From contig NZ_BPRA01000011.1 of assembly GCF_022179645.1 (NCBI RefSeq), positions 62,001 through 126,000 of the forward strand: a stretch of DNA of 64,000 nucleotides. The letters are read 5' to 3'. Shown in pieces: positions 46,157-55,245 of this stretch. Every line of letters begins with the position of its first letter. Position 1 is the first letter of the stretch. A program made the translations under genes and the position numbers. Source of the DNA: Methylobacterium thuringiense (GTDB lineage Bacteria > Pseudomonadota > Alphaproteobacteria > Rhizobiales > Beijerinckiaceae). A model generated the notes under the pieces. The model saw nothing but the letters and a program-made list of their open reading frames with translations. It was not told where the DNA came from and searched no databases.

Positions 46157-46729
46157 GAAGAACTCCAATTCTCTGTCTTCAGGGTAGGGAGACCAATTCG
46201 GTCTCCGGTCTTACGCGACCGGAGATGAATCGCACTCGGAGGCTCAACACCTCAGCCCCGATGTCGTTGCATCACGGGATCGGCATCGGCCCGGTTTCTA
46301 TCGCGAGCCGGGCACGACCTGCGCGACACAACGCGTGGATGCATGCCTGTGGGCAACCTGACGGTGATCCCGTTTCCGGCCGATCGCTGCGGCTTGCCAC
46401 GCCCCCCTTCCCCGGACGGGTGGGGCGTCGGTGGAACCCGATCCGGGTTCCGGCATGACGACGTCGCGCAGCGTCGAAACGTCTGCGCCATTCACATCGA
46501 GTCGTCGGCGAGGCCCTCGTCGCGCTGGATGCCGGATCACCGTCCACCGCGTTCCAGGCGTCCTGGAAAGGGCCGTGGCATCGATCGGATCCAACCGGAA
46601 GTGGTATGAGGGTTCTGCTTGTGAATGGCGCGTTCGCCACGGGGGTCGGCGACGGTCGGTCCGGCGTCGTATCGTGAGCTCTGCGATGGAGCCTCAGTTG
46701 ATTCGTCAGGCTCAAGACGGGAGACGGAC
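46157..46729. other. 573-bp gap upstream of the Met/Arg-rich and second DUF6894 genes
   Basis: No convincing gene. Next to the Met/Arg-rich gene is a structured leader (46188-46224). A perfect 8-base inverted repeat GGAACCCG / CGGGTTCC lies at 46433-46451, in the style of dispersed intergenic palindromes. The right part probably holds the promoter of the second DUF6894 gene. Confidence 0.4.
46188..46224 (-). promoter_or_regulatory. Leader with two mutually exclusive hairpins
   Basis: Two perfect inverted repeats overlap by four bases: GGAGACC / GGTCTCC (46188-46206) and CTCCGGTC / GACCGGAG (46203-46224). On the minus-strand transcript the upstream hairpin uses the GGAG that the downstream one also needs, so only one can form at a time. 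The downstream arm ends CUCC, complementary to the GGAG ribosome-binding site of the Met/Arg-rich gene about 25 bases later. This layout suits translational control. No known riboswitch class is recognised. Confidence 0.4.
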
Positions 46730-46966
46730 GTGCCGCGCTATTATTTCGAACTCGACGACGGAGAATTCGGCTTCACCGACGAGGAGGGTTCCGAGCATCG
46801 CGACGCCCGGGAAGCCGGTAACGAGGCCATCGGCGCCCTGACGCATCTCGCGAAGGACAAGCTCCCCAATGGAGATTGCCGCGACTTCAAGGTCGACGTG
46901 CGCGACCAGAGCGGCCGGCTGATCTTTCACGGCACGCTGGCGTTCCGGGGCGTGTGGATGCGGTAG
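46730..46966 (+). CDS. DUF6894 family protein (second copy)
   Basis: 78 aa from the GTG at 46730, giving the family N-terminus PRYYFELDDG; GGGAG lies at the right distance. The sequence continues EFGFTDEEGSEHRDAREAGNEAIGALTHLAKD and FKVDVRDQSGRLIFHGTLAFRG, fitting the same fold as the copy at 45419-45658. Identity between the two is low, so duplication is not recent. Function unknown. Confidence 0.82.
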   Translation: MPRYYFELDDGEFGFTDEEGSEHRDAREAGNEAIGALTHLAKDKLPNGDCRDFKVDVRDQSGRLIFHGTLAFRGVWMR

Positions 46967-47077
46967 CTGGCAAGACGGCACCGCCGCGTTCGATCCTCGG
47001 CCGCGTCCGGCCCCTCCCGCCGGAGGGGGAGGGGCCGTGCCGGCGTGATGTCCGATCCGGTCGACCCGACCCTTCCG

Positions 47078-47794
47078 TCAGAGTTTCGCTTCCTCGAAAG
47101 CCCGCACCCATTCGGCGCAAGCACCCGAGCGAACGATGTCGTCGAGGGTGAACTCGACGATGGGGATGTTCATCAGCCGGCTCTTCACCAGGTGGATCAC
47201 GGTGCGCAGGCCGGACGTCTCGCGCAGGTCGGTCTGCGAGACGTCGCCGTTGATGATGACCTGACACTCGTCGCCGATGCGGGTCAGGAACATCTTGATC
47301 TCGGCGACGGTCGTGTTCTGGGCCTCGTCGAGGATCACGAGGCAGTTCTTGAAGGTGCGCCCGCGCATCACCTCGAAGGGCACGATCTCGATGTCGCCGG
47401 TCTTCAGCGCGATCTCGAAGGCGGCGGCGCCCATGCGCTCCTTCATGGTCTCGGTGAGCGGCGCGACCCAGGGGGCGATCTTTTCCTCCAGGCTTCCCGG
47501 GAAGAAGCCGAGGCTGCGGCCCGAGGCGACGTTGGGGCGGGTGATGATGACCTTTGCAATGCGCCGCTGTCTGAGGAGATCTGCGGCGCGGGTGCCGGCG
47601 ATGTAGGTCTTGCCGGTGCCGGCCGGGCCGAGAACGATGACCTGCTGGGATACGGCGAGAGCGTCGAGGTATTCGCCCTGCCGATCGGTCAGGGGTTGGA
47701 TCGGAGCGAGATGGCGTTCTTCGTCGAAACGGGTGCGGTGTAGGCGTGCGGTACGATCGTCAACCAGTTCAAGCCGTGCGCGTCGTCTTTTCAT
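47078..47794 (-). CDS. PhoH-family ATPase
   Basis: 238 aa, PhoH core only, without the extra KH or PIN domains found in longer versions. The Walker A motif GPAGTGKT is at 56-63. The rest contains KVIITRPNVASGRSLGFFPGSLEEKI, the Walker B LVILDEAQNTT and the sensor region CQVIINGDVSQTDL. The PhoH core is an RNA-associated, helicase-like P-loop NTPase fold; the cellular role is still unclear. The gene is not next to ybeY or lnt, where the housekeeping PhoH homologue ybeZ usually lies, so this is probably the separate short paralogue. Confidence 0.92.
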   Translation of the reverse strand: MKRRRARLELVDDRTARLHRTRFDEERHLAPIQPLTDRQGEYLDALAVSQQVIVLGPAGTGKTYIAGTRAADLLRQRRIAKVIITRPNVASGRSLGFFPGSLEEKIAPWVAPLTETMKERMGAAAFEIALKTGDIEIVPFEVMRGRTFKNCLVILDEAQNTTVAEIKMFLTRIGDECQVIINGDVSQTDLRETSGLRTVIHLVKSRLMNIPIVEFTLDDIVRSGACAEWVRAFEEAKL

Positions 47795-48410
47795 CGATCA
47801 ACACTCCACCTGGACCTTGATGTCGCGAGACTGGAAATCTTTCAACCTGTCAGAACTTACACTGCCGAGCTCCTTCCGCTGCGATCGTACGCGAAATATT
47901 GCAAGAGCAAAGCCAAACCCCTCCCGACAGTTCCCGCGCTCCGCACGAGACCTGTGGAACGTGTCCGCCGCGCAACGGCCATCGCAGACGCCCGCGACGC
48001 GCGTGTGACTCGTGGGACGATTGCGAACGAGCGATGAGGGGCGAGAGCATCCCCCTCGCCCCACTTGCGGGAAGAGGGCCGCGACGACCTTGTCGTCGGC
48101 GCAGCAAGGCGACAGCCGAAGGTGAGGCGTCGCCGCCGGAGGAGTCTCGTTCTGAGCCGCCCCCTCACCTTCGCTTCGGCTTCGTCTCCGCTTGCCGAAT
48201 GCACGACACGGTGCATTCGGCCCTCTCCCCGCGTGCGGGGAGAGGGATGGCCCGCGCTATTCGATGGGAGCGTTCGAAGGGGCAGGAAGGGAGGCGCCGG
48301 GGCGGCACCTGAGGTGGACCGGACTGACGGAGAGACCGCCAACACCATCGCCCTCGCTCGCCCACGCAGGGGCGGCACCGTCCGGGCTCGAAGGAGCCCG
48401 GAGCGACGCC
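47795..48410. other. 616-bp gap between phoH and uvrD, rich in palindromes
   Basis: No convincing gene on either strand. The left 200 bp are AT-richer and probably carry the phoH promoter. The right part is a palindromic repeat block described separately. Nothing else is recognised. Confidence 0.5.
48114..48246. repeat. Palindromic repeat block upstream of the uvrD terminus
   Basis: Three inverted repeats: AGCCGAAGGTGAGG (48114-48127) with CCTCACCT plus TTCGGCT (48163-48181); CCGAATGCAC-GACACG-GTGCATTCGG (48195-48220), perfect over 10 bases; and CCCTCTCCCCGC with GCGGGGAGAGGG (48221-48246), perfect over 12 bases with a 2-base loop. The last unit shares its GGGAGAGG-type core with the fliE-fliQ block, which indicates a dispersed family. 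Confidence 0.75.
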
Positions 48411-50768
48411 TCATCCGGGTTGGACGAAGCTGTCGAGCACCATTTTGCGGCCGGCCTTGTCGAAGTCAACGGTGAGCTTGTTGCCGTCGACGGCGGCGAC
48501 GGTTCCGGGGCCGAACTTGGTGTGGAAGACCCGCATCTGCTCTTGGAAGGACGAGGCCGAGCCCGTCGATTTCGCCACCAATTCGCCCTCGATCTGGCGC
48601 GGGCCGCCCGAACGGCCGCTTGGACCGCGCGACGCACCGAAATTGCCTCCGCCGGAATTGGCCTGCGCCCGCTGCCAACCCGGCGTGCCGTAGGACGAGC
48701 CGAACGGCGTCGGGTTGCGGTCGAAGCGCGAGGCACCGGCCTGGAAATGGGCGGGCGCGTCGAGCACCTCGACGGCGCCGGGCGGTAGCTCGTCGATGAA
48801 GCGCGAGGGGATGGTGGAATTCCACATCCCGTGGATGCGCCGATTCACGGCAAAGCTGAGCTTCGCGCGCTTGCGGGCGCGCGTCAGGCCGACATGAGCG
48901 AGCCGGCGCTCCTCTTCGAGGCCGGCACGACCGCTCTCGTCCAGGGCTCGCTGGTTGGGGAACAAGCCGTCCTCCCAGCCCGGCAGAAACACGGTGTCGA
49001 ATTCCAGGCCCTTGGCGGCATGCAGCGTCATCAGCGAGACGCGGTCCGCGCCTTCCGTCTCACTCGCCTCCATGACGAGGGAGACGTGTTCGAGGAAGGC
49101 GCCGAGATCCGGGAATTCCTCCATCGAGCGGACGAATTCCTTGAGGTTCTCGAGCCGCCCGGCTGCGTCGGCCGAGCGGTCCTTCTTCCACATGTCGGTG
49201 TAGCCCGATTCTTCTAGGATGGTCTGCGCCACCTCGGAATGCGGCTGCGCGCCGACGAGGCGCGCCCAGCGGGTAAAGCTCTCGACGAGGCCGCGCAGCA
49301 TCGTGCGGGCACGCGGCTTCAGCTCGTCGGTCTCGATGATTTTTCGCGATGCCGCGAGGATCGGGATGCGCTCGGCGCGGGAATAGGCGTGGAGCACCTG
49401 CAGGGTCGCGTCGCCGAGGCCGCGCTTCGGGGTGTTGAAGATGCGCTCGAACGCGAGGTCGTCGGCCGGGTTCGCAGTGATGCGGAGATAGGCCAGCGCG
49501 TCGCGGATCTCTGCGCGCTCGTAGAAGCGCGGGCCGCCGATGACGCGGTAGGGCAGGCCGAGCTGGACGAAACGGTCCTCGATCTCGCGCATCTGGGCCG
49601 AAATCCTCACCAGCACGGCGATCTCGGAGAGCGGGTGCTGCTTGCGTTGGAGCTGCTCGATTTCCTCGCCGAGGCCCCGCGCCTCCTCCTCCGAATCCCA
49701 GGCGCCGGTGACGGTGACCTGCTCGCCGGGCTCGGCTTCCGTCCGAAGAGTCTTGCCGAGCCGGCTCTCGTTCTTGGCGATCAAGCCGGAGGCGGCGGCG
49801 AGGATGTGGCCGGTGGAGCGGTAGTTGCGCTCCAGTCGCACCACGACTGCACCGGGAAAGTCGTGCTCGAAGCGCAGGATGTTGTCGACCTCGGCGCCGC
49901 GCCAGCCGTAGATCGACTGGTCGTCGTCGCCGACGCAGCAGACGTTCTTTCGCAGCTGCGCGAGCAGCCTGAGCCAGAGGTACTGGGCGACGTTGGTATC
50001 CTGGTACTCGTCCACCAGGATGTAGCGGAACCGGTTCTGGTAATTTTCCAGGACGTCCGGATTTTCCCGCCAGAGCTTGAGGCAAAGCAACAAAAGGTCG
50101 CCGAAATCGGCGGCGTTGAGGGTGGCGAGGCGGGCCTGGTAGGCGGAGTAGAGCGCGCCGCCCTTGCCGAAGGCGAAGGCCTGGGCCTCGCCCGGCGGCA
50201 CCTGCTCGGGGAGCAGCCCGCGGTTCTTCCAGCCGTCGATGACGCTGCCGAGCGCGCGGGCCGGCCAGCGCTTCTCGTCGATGTTCTGGTCGAGGATGAC
50301 CTGCTTCATCAGGCGAAGCTGGTCGTCCATGCCGAGGATGGTGAAGTCGGATTTCAGCCCGACCAGTTCGGCGTGGCGGCGCAGGATCTTGGTGCCGATG
50401 GCGTGGAAGGTGCCGAGCCAGGGCATGCCCTCGCCGGCCGGGCCGATCAGCGCACCGATGCGGTGCTTCATCTCGCGGGCGGCCTTGTTGGTGAAGGTCA
50501 CCGAAAGAATGTCGTAGGGCCGCGCCTTGCCGGTGGCGATGAGGTGGGCGATCCGCGTCGTCAGGACGCGGGTCTTGCCGGTGCCGGCGCCCGCGAGCAC
50601 GAGGACCGGACCCTCCGTCGCCTCGACGGCGCGGCGCTGCTCGGGGTTCAGGCCGGAACTGTAGGCGGCCGCCTCCGGCCTCAGGGAGGCCATGGCGCGG
50701 GCGGCGATCGAGAGGGACGCGGGCTGCTCGGGGGCGTCGCCGCCCGACTCGTCAGGCTGGTACTTCAT
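48411..50768 (-). CDS. uvrD: ATP-dependent DNA helicase UvrD/PcrA type
   Basis: 785 aa. Superfamily 1A helicase motifs are in order: LNPEQRRAVEATEGPVLVLAGAGTGKT (Q motif and Walker A, residues about 42-68), TFTNKAAREMKHR, ILVDEYQDTN, CCVGDDDQSIYGWRGA, and RNYRSTGHIL. Near the C-terminal half, VSLMTLHAAKGLEFDTVFLPGWEDGLFPNQRA and EEERRLAHVGLTRARKRAKL complete the set. After residue 680 a low-complexity Gly/Ser/Arg region leads to a small Tudor-like tail (FGPGTVAAVDGNKLTVDFD). The enzyme unwinds 3'-5' in nucleotide excision and mismatch repair. Confidence 0.96.
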   Translation of the reverse strand: MKYQPDESGGDAPEQPASLSIAARAMASLRPEAAAYSSGLNPEQRRAVEATEGPVLVLAGAGTGKTRVLTTRIAHLIATGKARPYDILSVTFTNKAAREMKHRIGALIGPAGEGMPWLGTFHAIGTKILRRHAELVGLKSDFTILGMDDQLRLMKQVILDQNIDEKRWPARALGSVIDGWKNRGLLPEQVPPGEAQAFAFGKGGALYSAYQARLATLNAADFGDLLLLCLKLWRENPDVLENYQNRFRYILVDEYQDTNVAQYLWLRLLAQLRKNVCCVGDDDQSIYGWRGAEVDNILRFEHDFPGAVVVRLERNYRSTGHILAAASGLIAKNESRLGKTLRTEAEPGEQVTVTGAWDSEEEARGLGEEIEQLQRKQHPLSEIAVLVRISAQMREIEDRFVQLGLPYRVIGGPRFYERAEIRDALAYLRITANPADDLAFERIFNTPKRGLGDATLQVLHAYSRAERIPILAASRKIIETDELKPRARTMLRGLVESFTRWARLVGAQPHSEVAQTILEESGYTDMWKKDRSADAAGRLENLKEFVRSMEEFPDLGAFLEHVSLVMEASETEGADRVSLMTLHAAKGLEFDTVFLPGWEDGLFPNQRALDESGRAGLEEERRLAHVGLTRARKRAKLSFAVNRRIHGMWNSTIPSRFIDELPPGAVEVLDAPAHFQAGASRFDRNPTPFGSSYGTPGWQRAQANSGGGNFGASRGPSGRSGGPRQIEGELVAKSTGSASSFQEQMRVFHTKFGPGTVAAVDGNKLTVDFDKAGRKMVLDSFVQPG

Positions 50769-50888
50769 CCGGGCATCCCTGGACCAAAACGCGAACGCCG
50801 TCGAGGCCCGGACGGGAACTCGAAAAGGGCTCCATGCGTCCTTTCGGAAAGCCCACTATCATCCCCGGCCACCATCGGAGCCGCCGCC

Positions 50889-51146
50889 ATGCGCGCCCTG
50901 TCGCTCGTCCTGTCATCGATCCTGGTGCATGCCACGACTATCCACGCCAGCGCGCAGCTCTCGGGCGACGTCGGCTCCTCGAATGCCGCGAACCAGTCGT
51001 TCCAGCAGCAGAATTCCTTCCGCGGCCTGCAGCAGCAGCAGACCTTCAACCGCAACGAGGCGAACGCCCAGAACCGGAGCAACCAGCTCTATAACAACTC
51101 CAGCGTCGGTTCTCAGGGCTACATCCCGCGCCGCCGCCGCCGCTGA
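50889..51146 (+). CDS. Small secreted Gln/Asn-rich protein
   Basis: 85 aa. A signal peptide (MRALSLVLSSILVHATTIHASA) is followed by a low-complexity mature region of about 60 residues rich in Gln, Asn and Ser: QSFQQQNSFRGLQQQQTFNR and further NQLYNNSSVG. It ends with IPRRRRR, a five-Arg tail. No cysteine and no family recognised. It is divergent from uvrD with 120 bp between starts and lies 120 bp upstream of the AsmA gene on the same strand. Confidence 0.65.
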   Translation: MRALSLVLSSILVHATTIHASAQLSGDVGSSNAANQSFQQQNSFRGLQQQQTFNRNEANAQNRSNQLYNNSSVGSQGYIPRRRRR

Positions 51147-51266
51147 CGCCGCGAAGACACAGGCAGCCACCGCCGCGCCGTGTTAAGGCGCGACAGGGCC
51201 GTGCGGCTGCACCGCACGTCCTGAAGCCGTCCGCACACGGAGGCGGCGGGAGCGGACACACGAACC

Positions 51267-54200
51267 GTGCGTGACACCCTGACCGCGCTCGCGGCCGCCG
51301 TCATCCTGATCCTCGTCGCGGCGCTCGCCGCACCGCCCTTCGTCGACTGGACGGGGCATCGCGCGTTCATCGACCGGGCGATCGGTTCGTCGCTGGACCT
51401 GCCCGCGCATAGCGACGGCCGCATCGAGGTCCGCTTCCTTCCCTATCCACGCCTGCGCCTCGAACGGCTGCAACTCGGCGACGGCTCCGAGAAGCCCTCG
51501 CTCGACCTCAGGTTCGTTAAGGCGGAGCTGGCGCTGGCCCCGCTGCTCAAGGGCGAGCTGCGCTTCACCGAGACGCGGATCGGCCGAGCCGAGCTCAGGC
51601 TGCCGGTGACCGACGGCGACGCGGTCATGCTGCCCGGCAGCCTCCGCGAGGCGATCGGCGCCCGCGACCTCGTCATCGACGACCTGCGCATCCAGCAGGC
51701 GCTCGTGACGACGCTTGTGCCGTCCACCGGCCGCACCGACCAATTCGCAGCCGAGGGCCTGCGCCTCAAGGCGCCGTCGCTGGCCGGTCCGTGGCAGATG
51801 GATGGCGTCAGCGGCGGCGTCCCGTTCCGCCTCGCCAGCACCAAGATCGCGGCCGACGGCGCGACCGTGAAGATCTCGGGGGGCGGCGACCGCCAGCCCC
51901 GCTTCGAGGCGGATGCCCGCATCGTCTTCAAGCTTCTCGACCCGGCCGATGCGGCGAGGCCGCACAGCCCGGGTGAACTCCGCGCCATGATCCCGGAAGC
52001 CGAGGGATCCGCTCGCCTCGTCGTCGGCCCCCCGACGAAGGATGCCGGCGCGGCTCTGCCGTTCTCGCTCGGCGGCAAGTTCAAGGCGCGCGGACCGCTG
52101 CTGCGCTTCGAGGGGGTCAACGCCGAAATCGATCCGGCCGGCCAAGCCATGCGCCTCGCCGGCACCGGGCAGATCAACCTGCGGAGCTGGCGCGCAGGCC
52201 TCAGCCTGGAATCGCGCCGGCTCAACCTCGACGGGCTGCTCTATTCCTCCGCAGGTCAGGCCCTGCTGGCGCGGGGGCTTTCGGGCGACATAGTGCTGCC
52301 GGTGATGCTCGACCTCGATCTCAAGATCGAGAGTCTCGCCCTGGGCTTCGAGGATTGGTCGGACCTCCAGCTCAAGGGGACCTTCGACCGCACCGGCGGC
52401 CTCGTCCTGCGTCGCTTCGCCGGCACCGCGCCAGGCACGACCAAGGTCGCGGCGTCGGGGGAGCTCGACGTGGCGGCCGCGCCTCGCTTCAACGGGCATC
52501 TCGAAATCGATGCAGCCAATTCCGAAGGGCTCGGCCGCTACCTGCGCCGCCTCGGCGTCGAGGGGCCGGCCTTGGCCCTGCTCGACGGCCGGCCGGTCCA
52601 GGCCGCGACCGAACTCTCGGCCGCCAAAAGCGATCTCTCGCTCAAGGGCCTTCGCTTCGTGCTCGGCGCGGCCCGGGTCACGGGGGAGGCCCGCTACGTC
52701 AAGGGGGAGGGCAGCACGCGCGGCCGGCTCGACGCCGACCTGCAGGCGCAGGGCGTCGACATCGCGGAACTGCCCCCCGTCGGTGGGCTGCTGCCCTCGC
52801 TCGACCATCACGACATCGGGCTGATGCTTCGGGCGCGCGACGTCCGCTACGGGCCGGCCGGCGCGCGCTCCGGCAACGGCACCATCGCGGCAAGCATCCA
52901 GTCCGATGGGGCGAGCCTCGTCGTGGACCGTCTCGACATCGCCGACCTCGCCGGGGCAAACGCCAAGCTCTCCGGCCGGATCACGCCGGACGGCACCGGG
53001 CGGATCGCCGGCCATGTCGGCGCCGCCACGGCCGCGCCGCTGCTGGCCCTGCTCGACCGGGTCTGGATCCCGGAGGCGCGCCTGCTGCCTGCCTTCCTGC
53101 GCGAGGGCGCCCTCGACCTCGACGTGATCCTGGAGCGCGAAGCCGGCGAGGCGGATACGCTGCGCACCACGGCCAAGGGCAAGGCGGCCGACAGCACGAT
53201 CGACGGCTCGCTGCTCGCGCGCGGCGGACGCCTCGAAGCCCTCGACGCCACCCTCGCGGCGCCTCGCGCCGGGCGCTGGTTTCGACGCGACGACCTCGTG
53301 GGTCTTCGGCAGCCGGCGAGCCTGACCCTCAGCGCGCGGCGCGGGGCCGGCAGTAGCGCGCCGCTGAGCCTCAGCGTTGGCGGCACCATCGCGGGGCTGG
53401 AGCTGTCGACGCTGAAGCCGCTGCTCCTCGGCTCGGATTCCGGCCTGCCCGACGCGGGCACCCTTCGGGCGGTCACGGCGGATGCCGCGCCGTTCGTGCC
53501 GCTCGCCGGCAGCGCGATGCCGGTGGCGGGGCCGCTGCCGGCCGATCTCACGATCGCCCTGTCGCGTAACGGGACAGACCTGCACGCCGACGTGAGCGGC
53601 CGACTGGCGGACGCCGAGATCTCCGCAAACCTCGATCGCAAGCCGGACGGCGCGCTCGTCGGGAAAGCGTCGCTCGGCGGGCTCTCGTTACCGGGCCTGA
53701 CGGCGGCGCTGATCCTGCCGACCGAACCGAAGGCGGAGGCCAGGGACGCCGCCGGGTGGTCGGAGGCGCGGTTCCTGCCCGCGCCATCCCGTCCGCGGGC
53801 CGACCTGTCGCTGTCGGTCGGCCGTCTCGATCTCGGGCGAGGCCTGATCGCCGAGGGAACCGCGTTCGAGCTGTCCCTCGACGGCGATGCGATGAGCCTC
53901 AAGAACCTGTCCGGCCGTCTTGCCGGCGGGCGCGTCGACGGGTCGGCAACGATCGCCCGGCAGGGCAACGGCGCAAGCGTGTCGGGGGATGGAGCGCTGT
54001 CGGGCGTGGCGCTCAAGGATCTCGCAAGCGGGGGCCTGATCCGCGGCACGCTCTCGGCGACACTGCGCTACAGCGGCTCCGGCGACAGCGCGGCGGCGCT
54101 TGCGGGCAATCTCGGCGGCAGCGGCGAGGCGACGCTCGCCGACATCGTCGTGCCGGCGGCCGATCCCGCCGCCATCGACCGGGCGCTGACCCGCGCCCTC

Positions 54201-54890
54201 GCCGAGGACGATCCGCTCCGCGAGGGCCGACTGTCGTCGATCCTGGCGGAAGAATTCGATGCCGCGGCGCTGTCTGCGAAGGGGCCCGTCACCACGCCGG
54301 TGACGCTCGCCGGCAGCATCCTGCGCAGCGGCCCGGTCGAGCTCGACTTCGGCGCGACGCGCTGGAGCGGCGGGTTCGTCCTCGACCTGAGGGCCAAGCG
54401 CATCGAGACCCGTGGCACGCTGACCGCCGCCTCAGGGCCGAAGGGCTGGACCGGCGGCAAGCCCTCGCTCCAGCTCGGCTTCGTCGGCCCCTGGAGCGCA
54501 CCGAGGCGCGAGGTCGAGGCGGGCGCGCTCGCCAACGGGCTCGCCGCCGTTGTGCTGCAGCGCGAGCTGGAAAAGATCGAGCAATTCGAGGCGGATCAGG
54601 TCGAGCGCCAGCGCCGCCGCGCCCGCATCGAGATGGACAAGGCCCGCGAAGCTGCGCTGAAAGCCGCCGCCGATAAGGCGGCCCAGGAGAAGGCGGCGGC
54701 CGAAAAAGCCGCCAAGGAGAAAGCGGCTGCCGACGAAGCGGCTCGGATCGCGCGGCTCAGGGCGCAGCAGGCGGCGACCGAGGAGCAGCTCCGTCAGGCT
54801 CGCGACCGTCAGAGCGCCGAGGACGAGGCGCAACGCATCCGCGGCGAGGTGCCGGCGGAGCCCCTCGACATCCGGCCCCCACAGCCTTGA
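51267..54890 (+). CDS. AsmA-family protein (very large)
   Basis: 1207 aa, GTG start. One N-terminal membrane helix (LTALAAAVILILVAALAAPPFVDW) anchors it in the inner membrane. The AsmA N-terminal motif follows (RIEVRFLPYPRLRLERLQLGDGSEKPSL). The rest is a long series of short beta strands with AsmA-type repeats, as expected for a periplasmic beta-groove. The C-terminal AsmA domain is near residues 870-1010. The last 110 residues are an Ala/Lys/Glu-rich coiled coil (AAADKAAQEKAAAEKAAKEK). AsmA-like proteins are thought to carry phospholipid to the outer membrane. Confidence 0.9.
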   Translation: MRDTLTALAAAVILILVAALAAPPFVDWTGHRAFIDRAIGSSLDLPAHSDGRIEVRFLPYPRLRLERLQLGDGSEKPSLDLRFVKAELALAPLLKGELRFTETRIGRAELRLPVTDGDAVMLPGSLREAIGARDLVIDDLRIQQALVTTLVPSTGRTDQFAAEGLRLKAPSLAGPWQMDGVSGGVPFRLASTKIAADGATVKISGGGDRQPRFEADARIVFKLLDPADAARPHSPGELRAMIPEAEGSARLVVGPPTKDAGAALPFSLGGKFKARGPLLRFEGVNAEIDPAGQAMRLAGTGQINLRSWRAGLSLESRRLNLDGLLYSSAGQALLARGLSGDIVLPVMLDLDLKIESLALGFEDWSDLQLKGTFDRTGGLVLRRFAGTAPGTTKVAASGELDVAAAPRFNGHLEIDAANSEGLGRYLRRLGVEGPALALLDGRPVQAATELSAAKSDLSLKGLRFVLGAARVTGEARYVKGEGSTRGRLDADLQAQGVDIAELPPVGGLLPSLDHHDIGLMLRARDVRYGPAGARSGNGTIAASIQSDGASLVVDRLDIADLAGANAKLSGRITPDGTGRIAGHVGAATAAPLLALLDRVWIPEARLLPAFLREGALDLDVILEREAGEADTLRTTAKGKAADSTIDGSLLARGGRLEALDATLAAPRAGRWFRRDDLVGLRQPASLTLSARRGAGSSAPLSLSVGGTIAGLELSTLKPLLLGSDSGLPDAGTLRAVTADAAPFVPLAGSAMPVAGPLPADLTIALSRNGTDLHADVSGRLADAEISANLDRKPDGALVGKASLGGLSLPGLTAALILPTEPKAEARDAAGWSEARFLPAPSRPRADLSLSVGRLDLGRGLIAEGTAFELSLDGDAMSLKNLSGRLAGGRVDGSATIARQGNGASVSGDGALSGVALKDLASGGLIRGTLSATLRYSGSGDSAAALAGNLGGSGEATLADIVVPAADPAAIDRALTRALAEDDPLREGRLSSILAEEFDAAALSAKGPVTTPVTLAGSILRSGPVELDFGATRWSGGFVLDLRAKRIETRGTLTAASGPKGWTGGKPSLQLGFVGPWSAPRREVEAGALANGLAAVVLQRELEKIEQFEADQVERQRRRARIEMDKAREAALKAAADKAAQEKAAAEKAAKEKAAADEAARIARLRAQQAATEEQLRQARDRQSAEDEAQRIRGEVPAEPLDIRPPQP

Positions 54891-54899
54891 GCGGGTGCT

Positions 54900-55178
54900 T
54901 CAGATCCCGTCCATGACGTGCTCGGCGACGTCGGCGGAAACCGCGACCGCCTCGACGTCCACGGCAGGTGTCGGTGCCGTCGGACGCATCTCCATCCGCC
55001 CCGCATAAACCCGGCGCTTAAGCCATTCCGGCTGGGCGAACATCGCGCACGCATAGGCGCCCGGATCGGCGTCGCAGGGGTCGATGGGCGCGCGATTCGC
55101 AGCATGCCGCGCAACCGCGACGGCGCAGGTCGCCAGGACGATCCCGGCAACCACCTTGTTTCGGAGTCCGATCGGCAA
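54900..55178 (-). CDS. Small membrane-anchored hypothetical protein
   Basis: 92 aa, TTG start with GAGG seven bases before it. A single N-terminal hydrophobic segment (KVVAGIVLATCAVAVARHAA, residues 8-27) is followed by a short motif PCDADPGAYACAMFAQPEWLKRRVYAGRMEM. The C-terminus is acidic. It is convergent with the AsmA gene, with nine bases between stops. Function unknown. Confidence 0.6.
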   Translation of the reverse strand: MPIGLRNKVVAGIVLATCAVAVARHAANRAPIDPCDADPGAYACAMFAQPEWLKRRVYAGRMEMRPTAPTPAVDVEAVAVSADVAEHVMDGI

Positions 55179-55245
55179 GCCCGCACCTCGACTGCGTGAG
55201 TCAGCAGACGCTTATCACGCAGATCTTGGTTAAAGGACGGTGCGC

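Noticed and set aside
46272-46715. 147-codon open frame in the gap between the Met/Arg-rich and DUF6894 genes
   Set aside because: No domain, no ribosome-binding site and amino-acid composition typical of non-coding GC-rich DNA.
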